In this document: positions 10,728 to 22,621 of the stretch, in pieces
Layout: every line of letters begins with the position of its first letter
Position numbering within the stretch: position 1 is the first letter of the stretch
Assembly (NCBI GenBank): GCA_963681505.1
Contig: OY811977.1
Coordinates: 8,996,377-9,060,376 of the forward strand
DNA from: Eunapius fragilis
Lineage: Eukaryota; Porifera; Demospongiae; Spongillida; Spongillidae
DNA length: 64,000 nucleotides
Direction: 5' to 3'
Program-made: the position numbers and the translations under genes
Notes under the pieces: generated by a model
Told to the model about the DNA's origin: nothing
What the model saw: only the letters and a program-made list of their open reading frames with translations
Database searches by the model: none

Positions 10728-11110
10728 CATTCAACACCACAATAACGTCATGGGTGTCATTCAACACCACAATAACGTCATGGGTGTCATTCAACACCAC
10801 AATAACATCATGGGTGTCATTCAACACCACAATAACGTCATGGGTGTCATTCAACACCACAATAACGTCATGGGTGTCATTCAACACCACAATAACGTCA
10901 TGGGTGTCATTCAACACCACAATAAGGTCATGGGTGTCATTCAACACCACAATAATGTCATGGGTGTCATTCAACACCACAATAACGTCATGGGTGTCAT
11001 TCAACACCACAATAACGTCATGGGTGTCATTCAACACCACAATAATGTCATGGGTGTCATTCAACACCACAATAATGTCATGGGTGTCATTCAACACCAC
11101 AGTAAGGTGG
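10728..11110. repeat. 30-bp minisatellite, about 12 copies
   Basis: A highly uniform array with core CATTCAACACCACAATAACG followed by TCATGGGTGT. Divergence is mostly at one CpG position (ACG, ATG, AGG). Several frames stay open across it only because 30 is divisible by three. Confidence 0.9.
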
Positions 11111-11240
11111 GGGGGGCCATGATGAGGTCATGGGGGACTTGTAGGGGGGGGGGTAGGCAATGATACTGCTTAGTGTAGTCTTTTCTTTAATAGCTGAGCT
11201 TAGGTGTCAGTGTTGTGTGGCTACCACAAAAGACATACTT

Positions 11241-11383
11241 GCTTTTAATGAGGCACACACTGGTTCACTCCATTTTACCAGCAAATCACCAGATAACATA
11301 TTGTCCCATGACATCTTCCAGGCACACAGCTCCGGAAGCAAAGGTCTTAAACTGAGCTGTGAATGCATGGGGACAAGACTCTC
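11241..11383 (-). pseudogene. BEL/Pao-type retrotransposon pol fragment (copy 2)
   Basis: This is a near-identical duplicate of the fragment at 87-231, in the same position relative to the 33-bp minisatellite and zinc-finger gene. The donor at its end is changed (GCAAGT in place of GCAGGT). It confirms that the whole left part of the window is duplicated. Confidence 0.45.
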
Positions 11384-11460
11384 AAAAGGTCAGCTGTGAC
11401 ATCTTGCTGATGAAGTCAGGGAGAAGACCGTTGTGAGGTGCATGTTAGGGTTAATGCAAG

Positions 11461-11872
11461 TTCTTGAGGTGTAGATGGTGCTGGACTAACACCTACTTGA
11501 GGTGTAGATGGTGCTGGACTAACCCCTACTTGAGGTGTAGATGGTGCTGGCCTGAGGTGTGGATGGTGCTGGACTAACCCTTGAGGTGTAGATGGTGCTG
11601 GACTAACCCCTACTTGAGGTGTAGATGGTGCAGGACTAACCCTTACGTGAGGTGTAGATGGTGCTGGACTAACCCCTACTTGAGGTGTAGATGGTGCAGG
11701 ACTAACCCCTACTTGAGGTGTAGATGGTGCAGGACTAACCCCTACTTGAGGTGTAGATGGTGCAGGACTAACCCCCACTTGAGGTGTAGATGGTGCTGGA
11801 CTAACCCCTACTTGAGGTGTAGATGGTGCTGGACTAACCCTGCTTGAGGTGTAGATGGTGCTGGACTAACCT
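11461..11872. repeat. 33-bp minisatellite array (copy 2)
   Basis: Shorter copy of the array at 315-866, with about 12 units and some truncated units near 11550-11580. Several units carry GGTGCAGGACT instead of GGTGCTGGACT. Confidence 0.9.
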
Positions 11873-11875
11873 AAA

Positions 11876-12058
11876 GAGGAGGGGTGAAGGATGTAGAGGG
11901 GAGGGGTGAAGGATGTAGAGGGGAGGGGTGAAGGATGTAGAGGGGAGGGGTGAAGGATGTGGAGGGGAGGGGTGAAGGATGTGGAGGGGAGGGGTGAAGG
12001 ATGTGGAGGGAGGGGTGAAGGATGTGGAGGGGAGGAGTGAAGGATGTGGAGGGGAAGG
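11876..12058. repeat. Purine-rich 22-bp minisatellite (copy 2)
   Basis: Same unit as 867-1047, here with the AGGGGAGGGGTGAAGGATGT form dominating and the start of the array reading GATGTAG. It is followed by the CACATACATATACCACAGGT flank shared with the copies near 22590, 40985 and 45380. Confidence 0.85.
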
Positions 12059-12348
12059 GCCACATAACACTAAGTGCATAGCACATACATATACCACAGG
12101 TATGTGCACCATCTAACATGTGTAACTCCACCATCCCCTACACTTACCTCTCACCATCCTCTACACACATCCACCATTCCCTACACACCTCCACCATCCA
12201 CTATATGCTGGATGATACTTGCTGAACATGCATGAAAGAAAATACAAAAGACTGCTCATACAGGCTAAATGAAAGTACATGCAGCAGTATACATTTTATA
12301 ATGAAAGTATACATTTTGACACTAAATAAGGAAAGTTAATAGGCGACA

Positions 12349-13125
12349 TTAAATGATATGTTCACAGTACTTCAGGTGATTCTTTAAGCTTCTCTTGTAC
12401 AGAAATGATCTGGGGCATCCTCTGTTCTTGCATTTCAACTTCTCATCACTATGGATTCGGCTGTGGGCCTTTAATGAACGTTGTGACTTGAATGATTGTA
12501 GACAAATACAAATAAATTGCTTCTCCCCTGTATGAGTGAACATGTGTGTTTTCAGGGTTGACTGTTGAGAAAATGTCTTTCCACATTGTTCACACTGATG
12601 TGGCTTCTCCCCTGTATGAGTGAACATGTGTGTTTTCAGGTGTGACTGTTGAGAAAATGTCTTTCCACATTGTTCACACTGATGTGGCTTCTCCCCTGTA
12701 TGAGTGAGCATGTGTGTTTTCAGGGTTGACTGTTGTGAAAATGTCTTTCCACATTGTCCACACTGGTGTGGCTTCTCCCCTGTATGAGTGAGCATGTGTC
12801 TTTTCAGGTGTGACTGTTGAGAAAATGTCTTTCCACATTGTCCACACTGATGTGGCTTCTCACCTGTATGAGTGAGCATGTGTGTTTTCAGGCTTGACCG
12901 TAGTGAAAATGTTTTTCCACATTGCTCACACTGATGTGGCTTCTCCCCTGTATGAGTGAGCATGTGTGTTTTCAGGTGTGACTGTTGAGAAAATGTTTTT
13001 CCACATTGCTCACACTGATGTGGCTTCTCCCCTGTATGAGTGAGCATGTGTGTTTTCAGGTTTGACTGTTGTGAAAATGTCTTTCCACATTGTTCACACT
13101 GATGTGGTTTCTCTCTACTTGCCAT
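12349..13125 (-). CDS. C2H2 zinc-finger protein, copy B (9 fingers)
   Basis: An intact 258-residue frame with seven canonical TGEKP-linked fingers, then a divergent finger (FICICLQSFKSQ) and the atypical last finger (CKNRGCPRSF to HLKYCEH). The helices include QQSNLKT, QQSHLKT, LRSSLKT, QQSHLKR and QQSTLKT, so contact positions differ from copy A while the framework is the same. It is probably a nuclear DNA-binding protein of unknown target. It starts MASREKP like copies A and E. It lies to the right of the 33-bp and 22-bp minisatellites exactly as copy A does, so the two are products of one duplication. Confidence 0.85.
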   Translation of the reverse strand: MASREKPHQCEQCGKTFSQQSNLKTHMLTHTGEKPHQCEQCGKTFSQQSHLKTHMLTHTGEKPHQCEQCGKTFSLRSSLKTHMLTHTGEKPHQCGQCGKTFSQQSHLKRHMLTHTGEKPHQCGQCGKTFSQQSTLKTHMLTHTGEKPHQCEQCGKTFSQQSHLKTHMFTHTGEKPHQCEQCGKTFSQQSTLKTHMFTHTGEKQFICICLQSFKSQRSLKAHSRIHSDEKLKCKNRGCPRSFLYKRSLKNHLKYCEHII

Positions 13126-13233
13126 TAAAGCAGTGTGATCTGCATATGATCAAAGTGGGTCAGTGATGACACAACAATCACACATCACCCTGATCCAAAC
13201 TCCCAAACTAAAATGTGTTGGTATAATAATAAT

Positions 13234-14319
13234 CAGGGATTTATCTGACTTTTATTTATGATGGTGGTTAGGAAGGGCACGGGTGGGTTATGACAACCAT
13301 GGAAGTTATAATGTATGCCAGAATACAATTTTGCACAAGCTACATGTATAAACAACAGCATACACAAATTGATTTCCAGTGTTCACATACATAGCAATGC
13401 ACAGTTGATGCTAAACTATTCTATGCTGTAATTCCACCATCGGAAAAAAACTCCATTATGATATTTCCTACATGTATATGCCTCAATATTGTCCATTTTG
13501 CCTAGAGGATCAGGAATATCCGGTCCATTTCACAGAATGGTAGGTCTGGCTACATCAAACTAGAATGTAGCCATTTATGCAACACCACTGCACGCAACAT
13601 ATTGCATAGCATTTATGTGTGACACTACTTTGAAATACGCTTTGTCATTCCTACACAAACTAAGGGTTGTGCAAGAGCTTCAGTTAACCGATGGTTAACT
13701 AATCGCGAGAATTAAACAGCAAAATAACCCGGCTTCAACCAGTTTTTAAAATTTTAAGCAACCTATATAGAAGGGTTGTAAGTGGTGTCATGTGCATCTT
13801 ACATCTAGCAACATTGCTGGGCACGAGAAAACAATAAGTGGACGAGAGCAAACAACAGAGTGAAGAGGGCTTGTGATATTCATAGCACCTTTATGATAAC
13901 AAGTAGATGCCTTAGGACATGATGGGATCTTAGGGGTACGCCGTGGACCATCTTTTTTTGCCAGGTGGCAAGGCCAGAGAATGTGCTTGTTTAGCTTTTG
14001 GTCCCAATGATTATGGATAAATAATCGATAAAGATAAACCGGAAATGACGGGTTATTTCAAAACAAAACTCAACAGACTGATGATTTTTATGCGTACTTT
14101 TTTGACCGATAATGTAAAATATTATTTAAATAAACATTGGAGGGAGGGGTTGCAGAGGGGTTTGTAGGTAATGAAATCATTCATAGATCTAACCATCAAT
14201 ACAATCACACAGCACATTGAAACGATCATGCATACTGGAGAGAAAGTGATTAATTATAACCACTCAATATTCACAGGTGGGTAAGCCCAAACGTTACGGG
14301 TGGGTGAGATAAATCCCTC
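13234..14319. mobile_element. Putative non-autonomous element, CAGGGATTTATCT ends (copy 1)
   Basis: The left end CAGGGATTTATCTGAC and the right end AGATAAATCCCT are inverted, enclosing about 1.1 kb without a recognisable gene. Equivalent copies lie beside zinc-finger copies C (from 26934) and E (53193-54252). This suggests insertion before the duplication. The flanks (ATAAT and ATCAT) do not give an exact target duplication. Confidence 0.5.
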
Positions 14320-14605
14320 ATCATATATATGTTCTGTCTGTCAACACCAAAAGCATTAATATTTGCCATACTCCAAATAAAGCTCACTGTACTACATAAT
14401 AAATAATAAAACCTATGTGTACTCAAGCTACACTTGTATGAAGAAATGGAAACATGAAGTAAAATCATACTCTTCACCTATCAACCTCCCCCAGTGTGGG
14501 CACAGACGGGGCCTTTTGGGTGGGGATTGACCAAGATTTTTGCCCCAGGTGTGGGAGATTTGAGAAAGTACATGTGCTTCATTATTCATGAGAAATGACT
14601 CATAT

Positions 14606-14740
14606 CAGAGATAATAAATAAAGGGAGTGGCAACGCATCATGTGAGCCATAGATATTTGCAATTTTATGTGTGCCATCCGACCTGCCGTGAATCACACGT
14701 ACATCGAAGTGTGAAAGGGGTACGAAAATTTGCTGGCATT
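14606..14740 (+). mobile_element. Decayed left end of a P-type element
   Basis: The sequence from CAGAGATAATAAATAAAGGG onwards matches, with many substitutions, the left 110-120 bases of the P element at 4316. No transposase or right end follows, so it is an old truncated copy. Confidence 0.6.
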
Positions 14741-16092
14741 TTGGAACAAAGATGGATAGGCATGTTTTACTGTAGTAGCAAGCAGGTTATTGTATATGTG
14801 TGTTTTCAGGACCGAGAGTTCTCAGCATGATTTTATTCTTGCCTAAAGTTCAGCGAAAATTTCCAATGTTGGGTGCGCTCTTTTTTGTGGGACAGTATCT
14901 AGTGAATCGACGAGTGAAACCCATTACCCCAACTTAAAATTAGTGTGCCATTCTTGTTTTGCCAATAACGCGCTCAGAACCACCCGTATAACATATCGAG
15001 TATGCAAATCGTGTGGAACAGTGTAGTCACTGCTATGCAAGCTAGTAAACACCTATACTGGTTTGTAGCACATTCCTTACATTTTAGCATCCAAGTATAG
15101 TGATGTGCACCACGCGTTTGGTTGACAACCTGCATTTTTTCAAAGGGAATGTTAATTAATTCGCAAAAGAACGGCGAGCGCCCACAGCCTTGCGAGAATA
15201 GTCTGTTTCTTGATCGTTGAGTACTACCACTAGCCTGCTCTGGCCAGCTTTTATTACCATTGACAAGAACTCGTGTGTTGTTCCCTTCTTGAATGTGTAT
15301 AAAAGTTTTAGCATGCAACCACTACTGCTTAAAAGTCTTTTAAAATTTCGATTGGTTTCAAACTATCCTACTCTACTCCTCACACCCATCTCGAATGTAA
15401 CCTTAAAATACCCCCTACACAATCCTCTTTGTCATCTGTGGTGAGGGGATGGGACTTATTGTTGCTTGGAAGAGTGTGTGTGTGGGGGGGGCAAAGCAAA
15501 TTGAGGAAGTATTTCAGGGGATTCAGCAGGAGAAGTTGTGATGTAATGGAATGGGTTCAGGAGCTGGTGCACTGTGAAGGGGGTCTGGATCGAGTGGAAT
15601 TTGGATAATGCATGGCTACACAAAAGAAAAAACGGTCCTGTCACTCTCATCTCCCCCCTCCCACTCTTTACTGTAACTATAACTATGCCAAATTAGCAAC
15701 CCCCCCCCCCCCCCCCCCCAACACCTCCACATGCTCAAACCCCACTTCTTATACTGGAACAGGCCATTACATGTTAGTAAGGTTCACAGTGCACCAAGTT
15801 ATAGTGGCTCTGTATTAATGCTGCATGGTCGTGAAGCCTCCAGGATATAAATATGACTTTTGTAACTTATAAGTTAAGCTAGTAAACCATATCACCCAAA
15901 GGTCAATGATAATCCATTCCTATAGGATTATAGTTGATTGAGGAATAAAGCAAAACTGGTTGTCAGATCAGTGCACTTATGGCTAGCTTTTCATACTCAA
16001 AGTGCCTGTACAAGATTGCCAGGGGAACAGGAAATTTCTTTGGATTCGCGTGCGGATGGCACGGGTTAAAACGCCCCAGGAGTTCAGTGGGG
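14741..16092. other. Unassigned region
   Basis: There is no recognised gene. A minus-strand frame at 14974-15318 (114 codons) and a shorter one at 15456-15650 have no visible homology or splice context. A poly-C run lies near 15700-15720. From about 15960 the sequence grades into the duplicated module M. Confidence 0.4.
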
Positions 16093-16411
16093 AATTTGAA
16101 AACTGCAATCGTCAAATCCTCACATTCTCCCCACCTGTGCCCGCACTGCCGCACAGGGTCAGGTGGGGGAGACCATGGATAGGTGCATTACATACATTGG
16201 TTGTGGTGAATATCTCCCACCATACTAGTATTGGGCGAAATGCATTTGCAAAACGAATCACCTAGCCAATAAAAAGAAATCACGCAAACAGTTCTCTTTT
16301 TATTTACGAAGGCTATTTTCCTTAACCCTTACAAATTAACAATACACCCACCTGGAATCGAGTTAAGAGAACGTGGAAGTATTTTTGAATTCCAAATGTT
16401 GCGCACAATTA
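16093..16411. repeat. Duplicated module M (copy 2), interrupted
   Basis: Matches 3862-4126 and the other copies. It is interrupted at 16412 by a 4.1-kb insertion and resumes at 20530 with TAATTTGCTGAATC, as the uninterrupted copy near 36310 shows. Confidence 0.8.
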
Positions 16412-16718
16412 CACAACCAAAAATATTTTCCCGTAACGGTGCCTGTAAACGGACTGTTACGATTACCAAGTACATCCCGTAACGCCTAATATTTCACTAC
16501 CTGAACCGAGACCGAATGTTGCAATTCCCGTAACGATGCCGTAAAAACAGTCTATAGAAGTACTGAAATCGGTGTCGATACAGTACCGTAACAGTGCCTG
16601 TTTCGGGATAGTATAATTACAGTGCCCTACAGTATCGATGGAAGCAACTTTTGCCCTCTATCCAAACCAACCCTTTTAACTAATGTGACAACTACAAAAA
16701 TCATAAAAAGCAAACCAA

Positions 16719-17018
16719 TCACAAACAATACAAATTTCTACAATACAAATCGTGAGTCCAGTCATGCTGAAAAATTCTTTTCACTTGAATTGTTTCCTTT
16801 CTCTCAATACAATGACAAGTGCTTGCTTCAACAAACTGACAGCCTTCTCCACATTCATGGACCATGGAGACAGCCTTGTGAACATGGCTTTGTACGAAGA
16901 AGATGGTCCTCGATAGCTTGTAAAGAGGACAGTCGAACTGATTAAGCAGTGGTTCTCCATTTGGATCTTCAAATCCTATTACAATACATATGTAGCAAGA
17001 TTTGGTCGTGTCACTCAC
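16719..17018 (-). CDS. Small ORF, probable C-terminal transposon exon
   Basis: A 99-codon frame ends in a Cys/His-rich segment (VHECGEGCQFVEASTCHCIE, then HDWTHDLYCRNLYC). It resembles a C-terminal metal-binding tail I associate with transposon ORFs of aquatic animals, but I cannot name the family. It lies inside the 4.1-kb insertion and on the same strand as the decayed gene at 18961-19894, from which the satellite separates it. It could be that gene's last exon or an unrelated scrap. Confidence 0.35.
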   Translation of the reverse strand: MSDTTKSCYICIVIGFEDPNGEPLLNQFDCPLYKLSRTIFFVQSHVHKAVSMVHECGEGCQFVEASTCHCIERKETIQVKRIFQHDWTHDLYCRNLYCL

Positions 17019-17079
17019 TGTACTTATGAGTTCACCCTATTGAAACTGCAAAAATGAGCGTGAATACAGCACAATCCAT

Positions 17080-18640
17080 CACAACATACATCTCAGCACA
17101 CCCATCCTCACCATAACAACATCCTCCCACTAACACACATCTCAGCCACCCTCACCCTAACACATCTCAGCACACCCTCACTAACACATCTCAGCACACC
17201 CTCACATCTCAGCACACCCTCACTAACACATCTCAGCACACCCTCACACTAATACATCTGAGCACATCCTAACACATCCCAGCACACCCTCACCCTAACA
17301 CATCTCAGCACACCCTCCCTAACACATCTCAGCACACCCTCACACTAACACATCTCAGCGCACCCTCACATCTCAGCACACCCTCACACTAATACATCTG
17401 AGCACACCCTAACACATCCCAGCACATCCTCACCCTAACACATCTCAGCACACCCTCCCTAACACATCTCAGCACACCCTCACACTAACACATCTCAGCG
17501 CACCCTCACATCTCAGCACACCCTCACCCTAACACATCTCAGCACACCATCACTAACACATCTCAGCACACCCTCACTAACACATCTCAGAACACCCTCA
17601 CTAACACATCTCAGCACACCCTCACTAACACATCTCAGCACACTCTCACCCTAACAAACACATCTCAGCACACCCTCATATGCACTAACACACATCTCAG
17701 CACGCCCTCACCTTAACGCATCCCAGCAAATCCTCACCCTAACACATCAGCACACCCTCACCCTAATATATCTCAGCACACCCTCACCCTAACACATCTC
17801 AGCACACCATCACTAACACATCTCAGCACACCCTCACTAACACATCTCAGAACACCCTCACTAACACATCTCAGCACACCCTCACTAACACATCTCAGCA
17901 CACTCTCACCCTAACAAACACATCTCAGCACACCCTCACACTAACATCTCAGCACACCCTCATATGCACTAACACACATCTCAGCACGCCCTCACCCTAA
18001 CGCATCCCAGCAAATCCTCACCCTAACACATCAGCACACCCTCACCCTAATATATCTCAGCACACCCTCACCCTAACACATCTCAGCACACCATCACTAA
18101 CACATCTCAGCACACCCTCACTAACACATCTCAGAACACCCTCACTAACACATCTCAGCACACCCTCACTAACACATCTCAGCACACTCTCACCCTAACA
18201 AACACATCTCAGCACACCCTCACACTAACATCTCAGCACACCCTCATATGCACTAACACACATCTCAGCACGCCCTCACCCTAACGCATCCCAGCAAATC
18301 CTCACCCTAACACATCAGCACACCCTCACCCTAATATATCTCAGCACACCCTCACACTAACCCACATCTACGCACACCCTCACACTGACACATCTCAGCA
18401 CACCTTACACATCAGCACACCTCACACTAACATACATCCCAGCACATGTCCATCGTAACATACATCTCAGCAAACACTCACGTACCCAAATATATCTCAA
18501 CCCACCCTCACACTAACACACATCTACGCACACCTCACACTGACACATCTCAGCACACCTTACACATCAGCACACCTCACACTAACATACATCCCAGCAC
18601 ATGTCCATCGTAACATACATCTTAGCAAACACACACGTAC
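17080..18640. repeat. 24-bp minisatellite with higher-order repeat of about 284 bp
   Basis: Units resemble ACACATCTCAGCACACCCTC plus ACTA. Variant units recur in a fixed order: the marker AATATATCTCAG occurs at about 17764, 18049 and 18332, spacings of 285 and 283 bp. A second sub-block near 18360-18640 with ACATACATCCCAGCACATGT is itself duplicated. The array sits entirely inside the 4.1-kb insertion. Confidence 0.85.
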
Positions 18641-18960
18641 CTGTGAAACTGGTGTGCACAGCTGAATGTAATTTAGTGAATTAACCAGCTGTGCTGTTAT
18701 GGACATAGTGAAGATAGTCCCTGATAGAGTAGTAGGTTTGCAGCTAGATGTCTGAAAAAATGTGAATAATTAACGGAATGTATTTCAAACAGTCAAACAA
18801 CCTTTTGAGCCGTTCCTGCAATATATATATATCTCCTTATTAGCATTAAGGGTACTAGGGCGACACTGAATTTAACATCTGGATGCTCAGATTTTTTCAG
18901 ACCACTCCCGCACCTATAAAAATAAATAAATCATAAGGAATTTTAAATTTATGAGTATAC

Positions 18961-19894
18961 TTGCTTTTCTGTGCCGTTGAAGACACCTCCCTGGCAGATG
19001 TAGCGAATACTTTGAATCCTGGCAAAATAGTTTGATATGTCCCTGCTCGGAGCACACTTGTTGCCAAAAATATTCCGCAACCTCACAGAAGAGTTAAAAG
19101 ATTCACACCTGATGCAGAGCAAATGACTGGTTCAGAACATTACATCAGCACGTATTAGTACCTTTCTGCATTAAAAGTCGAACATGGTCCAAACATATGG
19201 ATACACTCCACCAGGTGGAGAAGCAAATGAATCTTCAGCTTATACTGCATCTCCGGCATGTTCTTCATAACTGAATCTACTAACTCAGTGCATATGAGCT
19301 GACATTCTTCTGCTTTTGTGGGTTTGAAGAAAGCACAATAAGTTATGTAGAAAACCTAACAAATGAAAATGATTGTAAAAAGTTGTCATATATATTTATA
19401 ACATATACCTTTGTTATCTTCAACTTCTTGTACAGTGGGTGGAGCATAAAAACAGCCATCTGACACCAAGCTTTATAGTCCCTGCCTACAAATGACTGAT
19501 GGTGCCAACAAATGCTACCATGCATCTTGACTCCAAACCCCCAAGCATGGAATGCATTAATCCTAGCAAGGATTTCAGGGTGAAATTTCCACAGCTTAGG
19601 CATCACACTCTTCAGAAAATACTTGCAAGGTACGAGTAATATTGTATGGAGCACCTCCACAGGTGTACATCTTTATTGATAGAAGCATCTAAATGTATTG
19701 AATTATATCATATCACATGACTTACTCGTATAGATCAGCAGGTATTTCAAGAAAGGGGTTCAGCACTTCTTTCACTTCATACAATTTGCGTATTTCCACC
19801 TTTCTGTTCTTTCCAATCTGATGAGTTGAATCTGTTCAAAACATCTTTCTCTAGTCCTTCTCTCCAACACAAGGGAAGGTAATGAGGAATCTGC
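18961..19894 (-). pseudogene. Decayed spliced transposon gene fragment
   Basis: Minus-strand exons can be read at 19894-19730 (WREGLEKDVLNRFNSSDWKE, then a frameshift into VEIRKLYEVKEVLNPFLEIP), 19660-19408 (FHAWGFGVKMHGSICWHH and WCQMAVFMLHPLYKK), 19355-19161 (MQYKLKIHLLLHLVECIHMF then GPCSTFNAER) and 19108-18961 (CESFNSSVRLRNIFGNKCAP then SRDIS). The run 'HLLxHLxExIxxFGPxxxFxxERxExFNxxxRxxxxxxNxxAPSRDI' is typical of ORFs carried by CACTA/KDZ-like transposons in fungi and some animals. The frameshift in the first exon and a stop soon after the last one indicate decay. The family name is from memory and tentative. Confidence 0.5.
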
Positions 19895-20529
19895 CTAAAA
19901 ACAATATGCAAGTCAAAGAAGCACACACAAAATAATTTGCATACAGTAGAGAACCGACAGTACTTCTTGGCCGATCCTCCCAGATGACTGAGAAGTTGTG
20001 ATGCTAGAGTCGAGGGTTATCACAAATTACACAAATTGTCTCCACTGACACGGAAATAGTATCCTGCATATGTCACAATAACAATCTACATTAAACGGTT
20101 ATTTCGTACTTCTCCATTGCGTGTCCATTCGTAAGTGCGCATGAATTGGAATTTAGAGCCAAATTGTATCCCGATAATCCTGAACCAATATGTAGGCATA
20201 CGACTTCATACCTTGGCGGTCCAGTCAATTGGAATAGCCACAGAGATTTAAAACCTTTCACTTCGACTTTCATTAGACAACAAGCATAGGGCATCCGTCA
20301 AATAAAAATTAAATAGCGAGCAATTCAATAATTTCTTAATGCTCTGGACTTTTAATAAAGGGAACGAGAACATATGTTGTTTTAAATGACTTTGTATTTA
20401 CCGGGTACACTTATATAGCCTATGATGCAGCGGTTATTTGCAAGATCTGCGGCAGACCCTAGAAGGGTCACTTTTAAACAGTTCAGGAAATGGACGTACG
20501 TGCAGGACTGAAACTTTTTGGTTGTGTAC

Positions 20530-21292
20530 TAATTTGCTGAATCGACCCTCCTACAAAAAATGATTACGTCATGTTCTTGGCAACGTCCTTGGCAACAGAA
20601 ACGTGGATGTAATCCATGTTATTCTTTCCCCCGGCCCCCAACCCCCGTAAATGTTGGAATTAATGCTGCAGTCGTAGACACCTTGGGAGGCAAGCAGATT
20701 GGGGTGGAAGGAGCTGGTGACAAAGCCTCTACAGCCACGCCCCCGACTGCATGTATATCAAACATGCAGAGTATGGAGCAGGTGAAGGGTTAACACAGTC
20801 ACTCCATCCATTCAAAGAATATAATCATTTATCTCATTCACTCAAAGAATAGGGGGTACTGTTCAGCAATTTGTTTGATTATGTAGTTCATCCTTCGAAA
20901 CGCCTCCTATTCTTGAAGGTATAAAGGTAGTGAATAATTAAGCGTTTCTACCAGCATGATCCTTGCGCATCATACGTTTGAATGCACTCCACAGTCTCTC
21001 AATACCTTGCATTGGGTACGGTATGAGCGCCACAAAGTGGCATCGAATGTTTACCTAGTCCCCAGTCCCAAGTAAAGAACGTCTGGGGCTTGGAAGTATC
21101 TAAACAAGTAACATATCTATATTAATTTGAACATGGTGATATGTATCCATAGCTACTGTACGTGTAGCTACAACATGTAACTACGAGTATTGCAATGACT
21201 GATGACATAACACACAGCAATCATGAAACTTATTTGAAGCAAACTTAATATTTTACAAAAAAGGACAGCATTGATGATGATTCAGTTCCATT
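20530..21292. repeat. Duplicated module M, right half
   Basis: Non-coding sequence repeated near 31000-31800, 36310-36790, 40200-40600 and 43330-43930. It includes CTCCACAGTCTCTCAATACC and CATAGCTACTGTACGTGTAG. It leads directly into the 3' exon of each Bicaudal-C-like copy. A stretch at about 20645-20790 is absent from the other copies; it is open on the plus strand but has no recognised homology. Confidence 0.7.
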
Positions 21293-21720
21293 ATGAAAAG
21301 GGGGTGGGGTCAAAAAGGTGACGGGGGCATTATATGTCAATGTCCAACATGGGCATCAGATTATGGCGGCCATGTTGTTCACATCTTCATACTCTGGCTG
21401 GCCCCACGCATACCACCCATGGTTGCCATGCGACCCATGGACATTTCCCGGGAAGAGGCGGGAGGCAGCTGCTGTGGGCAGAACCCCCCTTGAAATAACG
21501 ATGGAGGAAGATTGAGGCTGTGACCTCTGTCACTTAATGTCTGCGTGTGTGTGTGCGTGGTATATGATGTGTGTTGCATGGAAGTAAGCGTTTCAAAAAT
21601 CCAAATGGAGCACACCATACCTGAGACTATCTGGAGCTTCCTTCGTGCCCCAAGAGTTGACACACCAATCTCTTTGAGATCTTCCTCTGTCATGGTCAGG
21701 AAAGTGGTGAAATCCACCTA

Positions 21721-22565
21721 AGGGAAGGAGGGGAGTGTAGGGATGGGAAGGGGAGGGGAGAAGGATGCGGAAAGGAGGGTGAAGGATGTGGAGGTGAGGG
21801 GAGGAGTGAAGGATGTGGAGGGGAGGGTAAAGGATGTGGAGGGAAGGGTGAAGGATGTGGAGGGGAAGGGTAAAGGATGTGGGGGGGAGGGGTAAGGGAT
21901 GTGGAGGGAGGGGTGAAGGATATGGATGGGAGGGGAGAAGCATGTGGAGGGGAGGGGTGAAGGATGTGGAAGGGAGGGGTGAAGGATGTAGAGGGGAGGG
22001 GGGGGATGTGGAGGGGAGGGAAGAGGGATGTGGAGGGGAGGGGAGAAGAATGTGGAGTGGATGGGAGAAGAATGTGGAGGGGAGGGGAGAAGGATGGAGG
22101 GGAGGGGTGAAGGATGTGGACGGGAGGGGAGAAGAATGTGGAGGGGAGGGGGAGGGTGAAGGATATGGAGGGGAGGGGAGAAGCATGTGGAGGGGAGGGG
22201 TGAAGGATGTGGAAGGGAGGGGTGAAGGATGTGGAGGGGAGGGGAGAAGAATGTGGAGGGGAGGGGAGAAGGATGTGGAGGGGAGGGGTGAAGGATGTGG
22301 AGGGGAGGGGTGAAGGATGTGGATGAGGAGGGCATTGAGAAGGATGTAGAGTGGAGGGGAGAAGGATGGAGGAGAGGGGAGACGCATGTGGAGGGGAGGG
22401 GAGAAGAATGTGGAGGGAGGGGTGAAGGATGTGGAGGGGAGGGGTGAAGGATGTGGAGGGGAGGGGAGAAGGATGTGGAGGGAGGGGAGAAGGATGTGGA
22501 GGAGAGGGGTTAAGAATGTGGAGGGGAGGGGTGAAGGATGTGGAGGGGAGGGGAGGATGTGGAAG
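21721..22565. repeat. Purine-rich 22-bp minisatellite inside the SAM intron (copy 1)
   Basis: About 38 units of the GGGGAGGGG[A/T]GAAGGATGTGGA type, starting four bases from the acceptor of the second SAM exon of Bicaudal-C copy 1. On the minus strand it forms a very long polypyrimidine tract next to that acceptor. Frames across it read as Pro/Ser/His repeats and are not genes. Confidence 0.9.
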
Positions 22566-22621
22566 GGATGCGGTGCAGTACAAAGCACATACACATGGCA
22601 CACAGGTATATGCACCAACAC

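Larger units (their letters stand above)
16412..20529. mobile_element. 4.1-kb transposon-like insertion with CACAACCAAAAA ends
   Basis: The left end CACAACCAAAAA (16412) is inverted relative to TTTTTGGTTGTG at 20515-20526. The uninterrupted paralogue near 36310 (GCGCACAATTAATTTGCTGA) shows that everything from 16412 to about 20529 is inserted at a TA or TTA. Inside are a minus-strand ORF (16719-17018), a 1.5-kb minisatellite and a decayed minus-strand gene. Ends starting CAC with a 2-3 bp duplication are compatible with the CACTA/EnSpm group. The right end carries three extra bases (TAC), so the exact duplication is unclear. Confidence 0.65.

Noticed and set aside
10728..11110. CRISPR-like array
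   Set aside because: Repeats are contiguous, with no unique spacers, and the genome is eukaryotic. The 33-bp and 24-bp arrays were rejected for the same reason.
10384..11163. Frames of 137-238 codons over the 30-bp array
   Set aside because: The unit length is divisible by three and has no stop in some phases. There is no other coding evidence.
13234..14319. Precise target duplication for the CAGGGATTTATCT element
   Set aside because: Flanks ATAAT and ATCAT differ, and the paralogues carry the same insertion, so no empty site is available.
14974..15318. 114-codon minus-strand ORF
   Set aside because: No recognisable motif or splice context, and not present in other copies.
20560..20793. 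77-codon plus-strand ORF in module M
   Set aside because: Part of a non-coding repeat whose other copies lack most of the frame.
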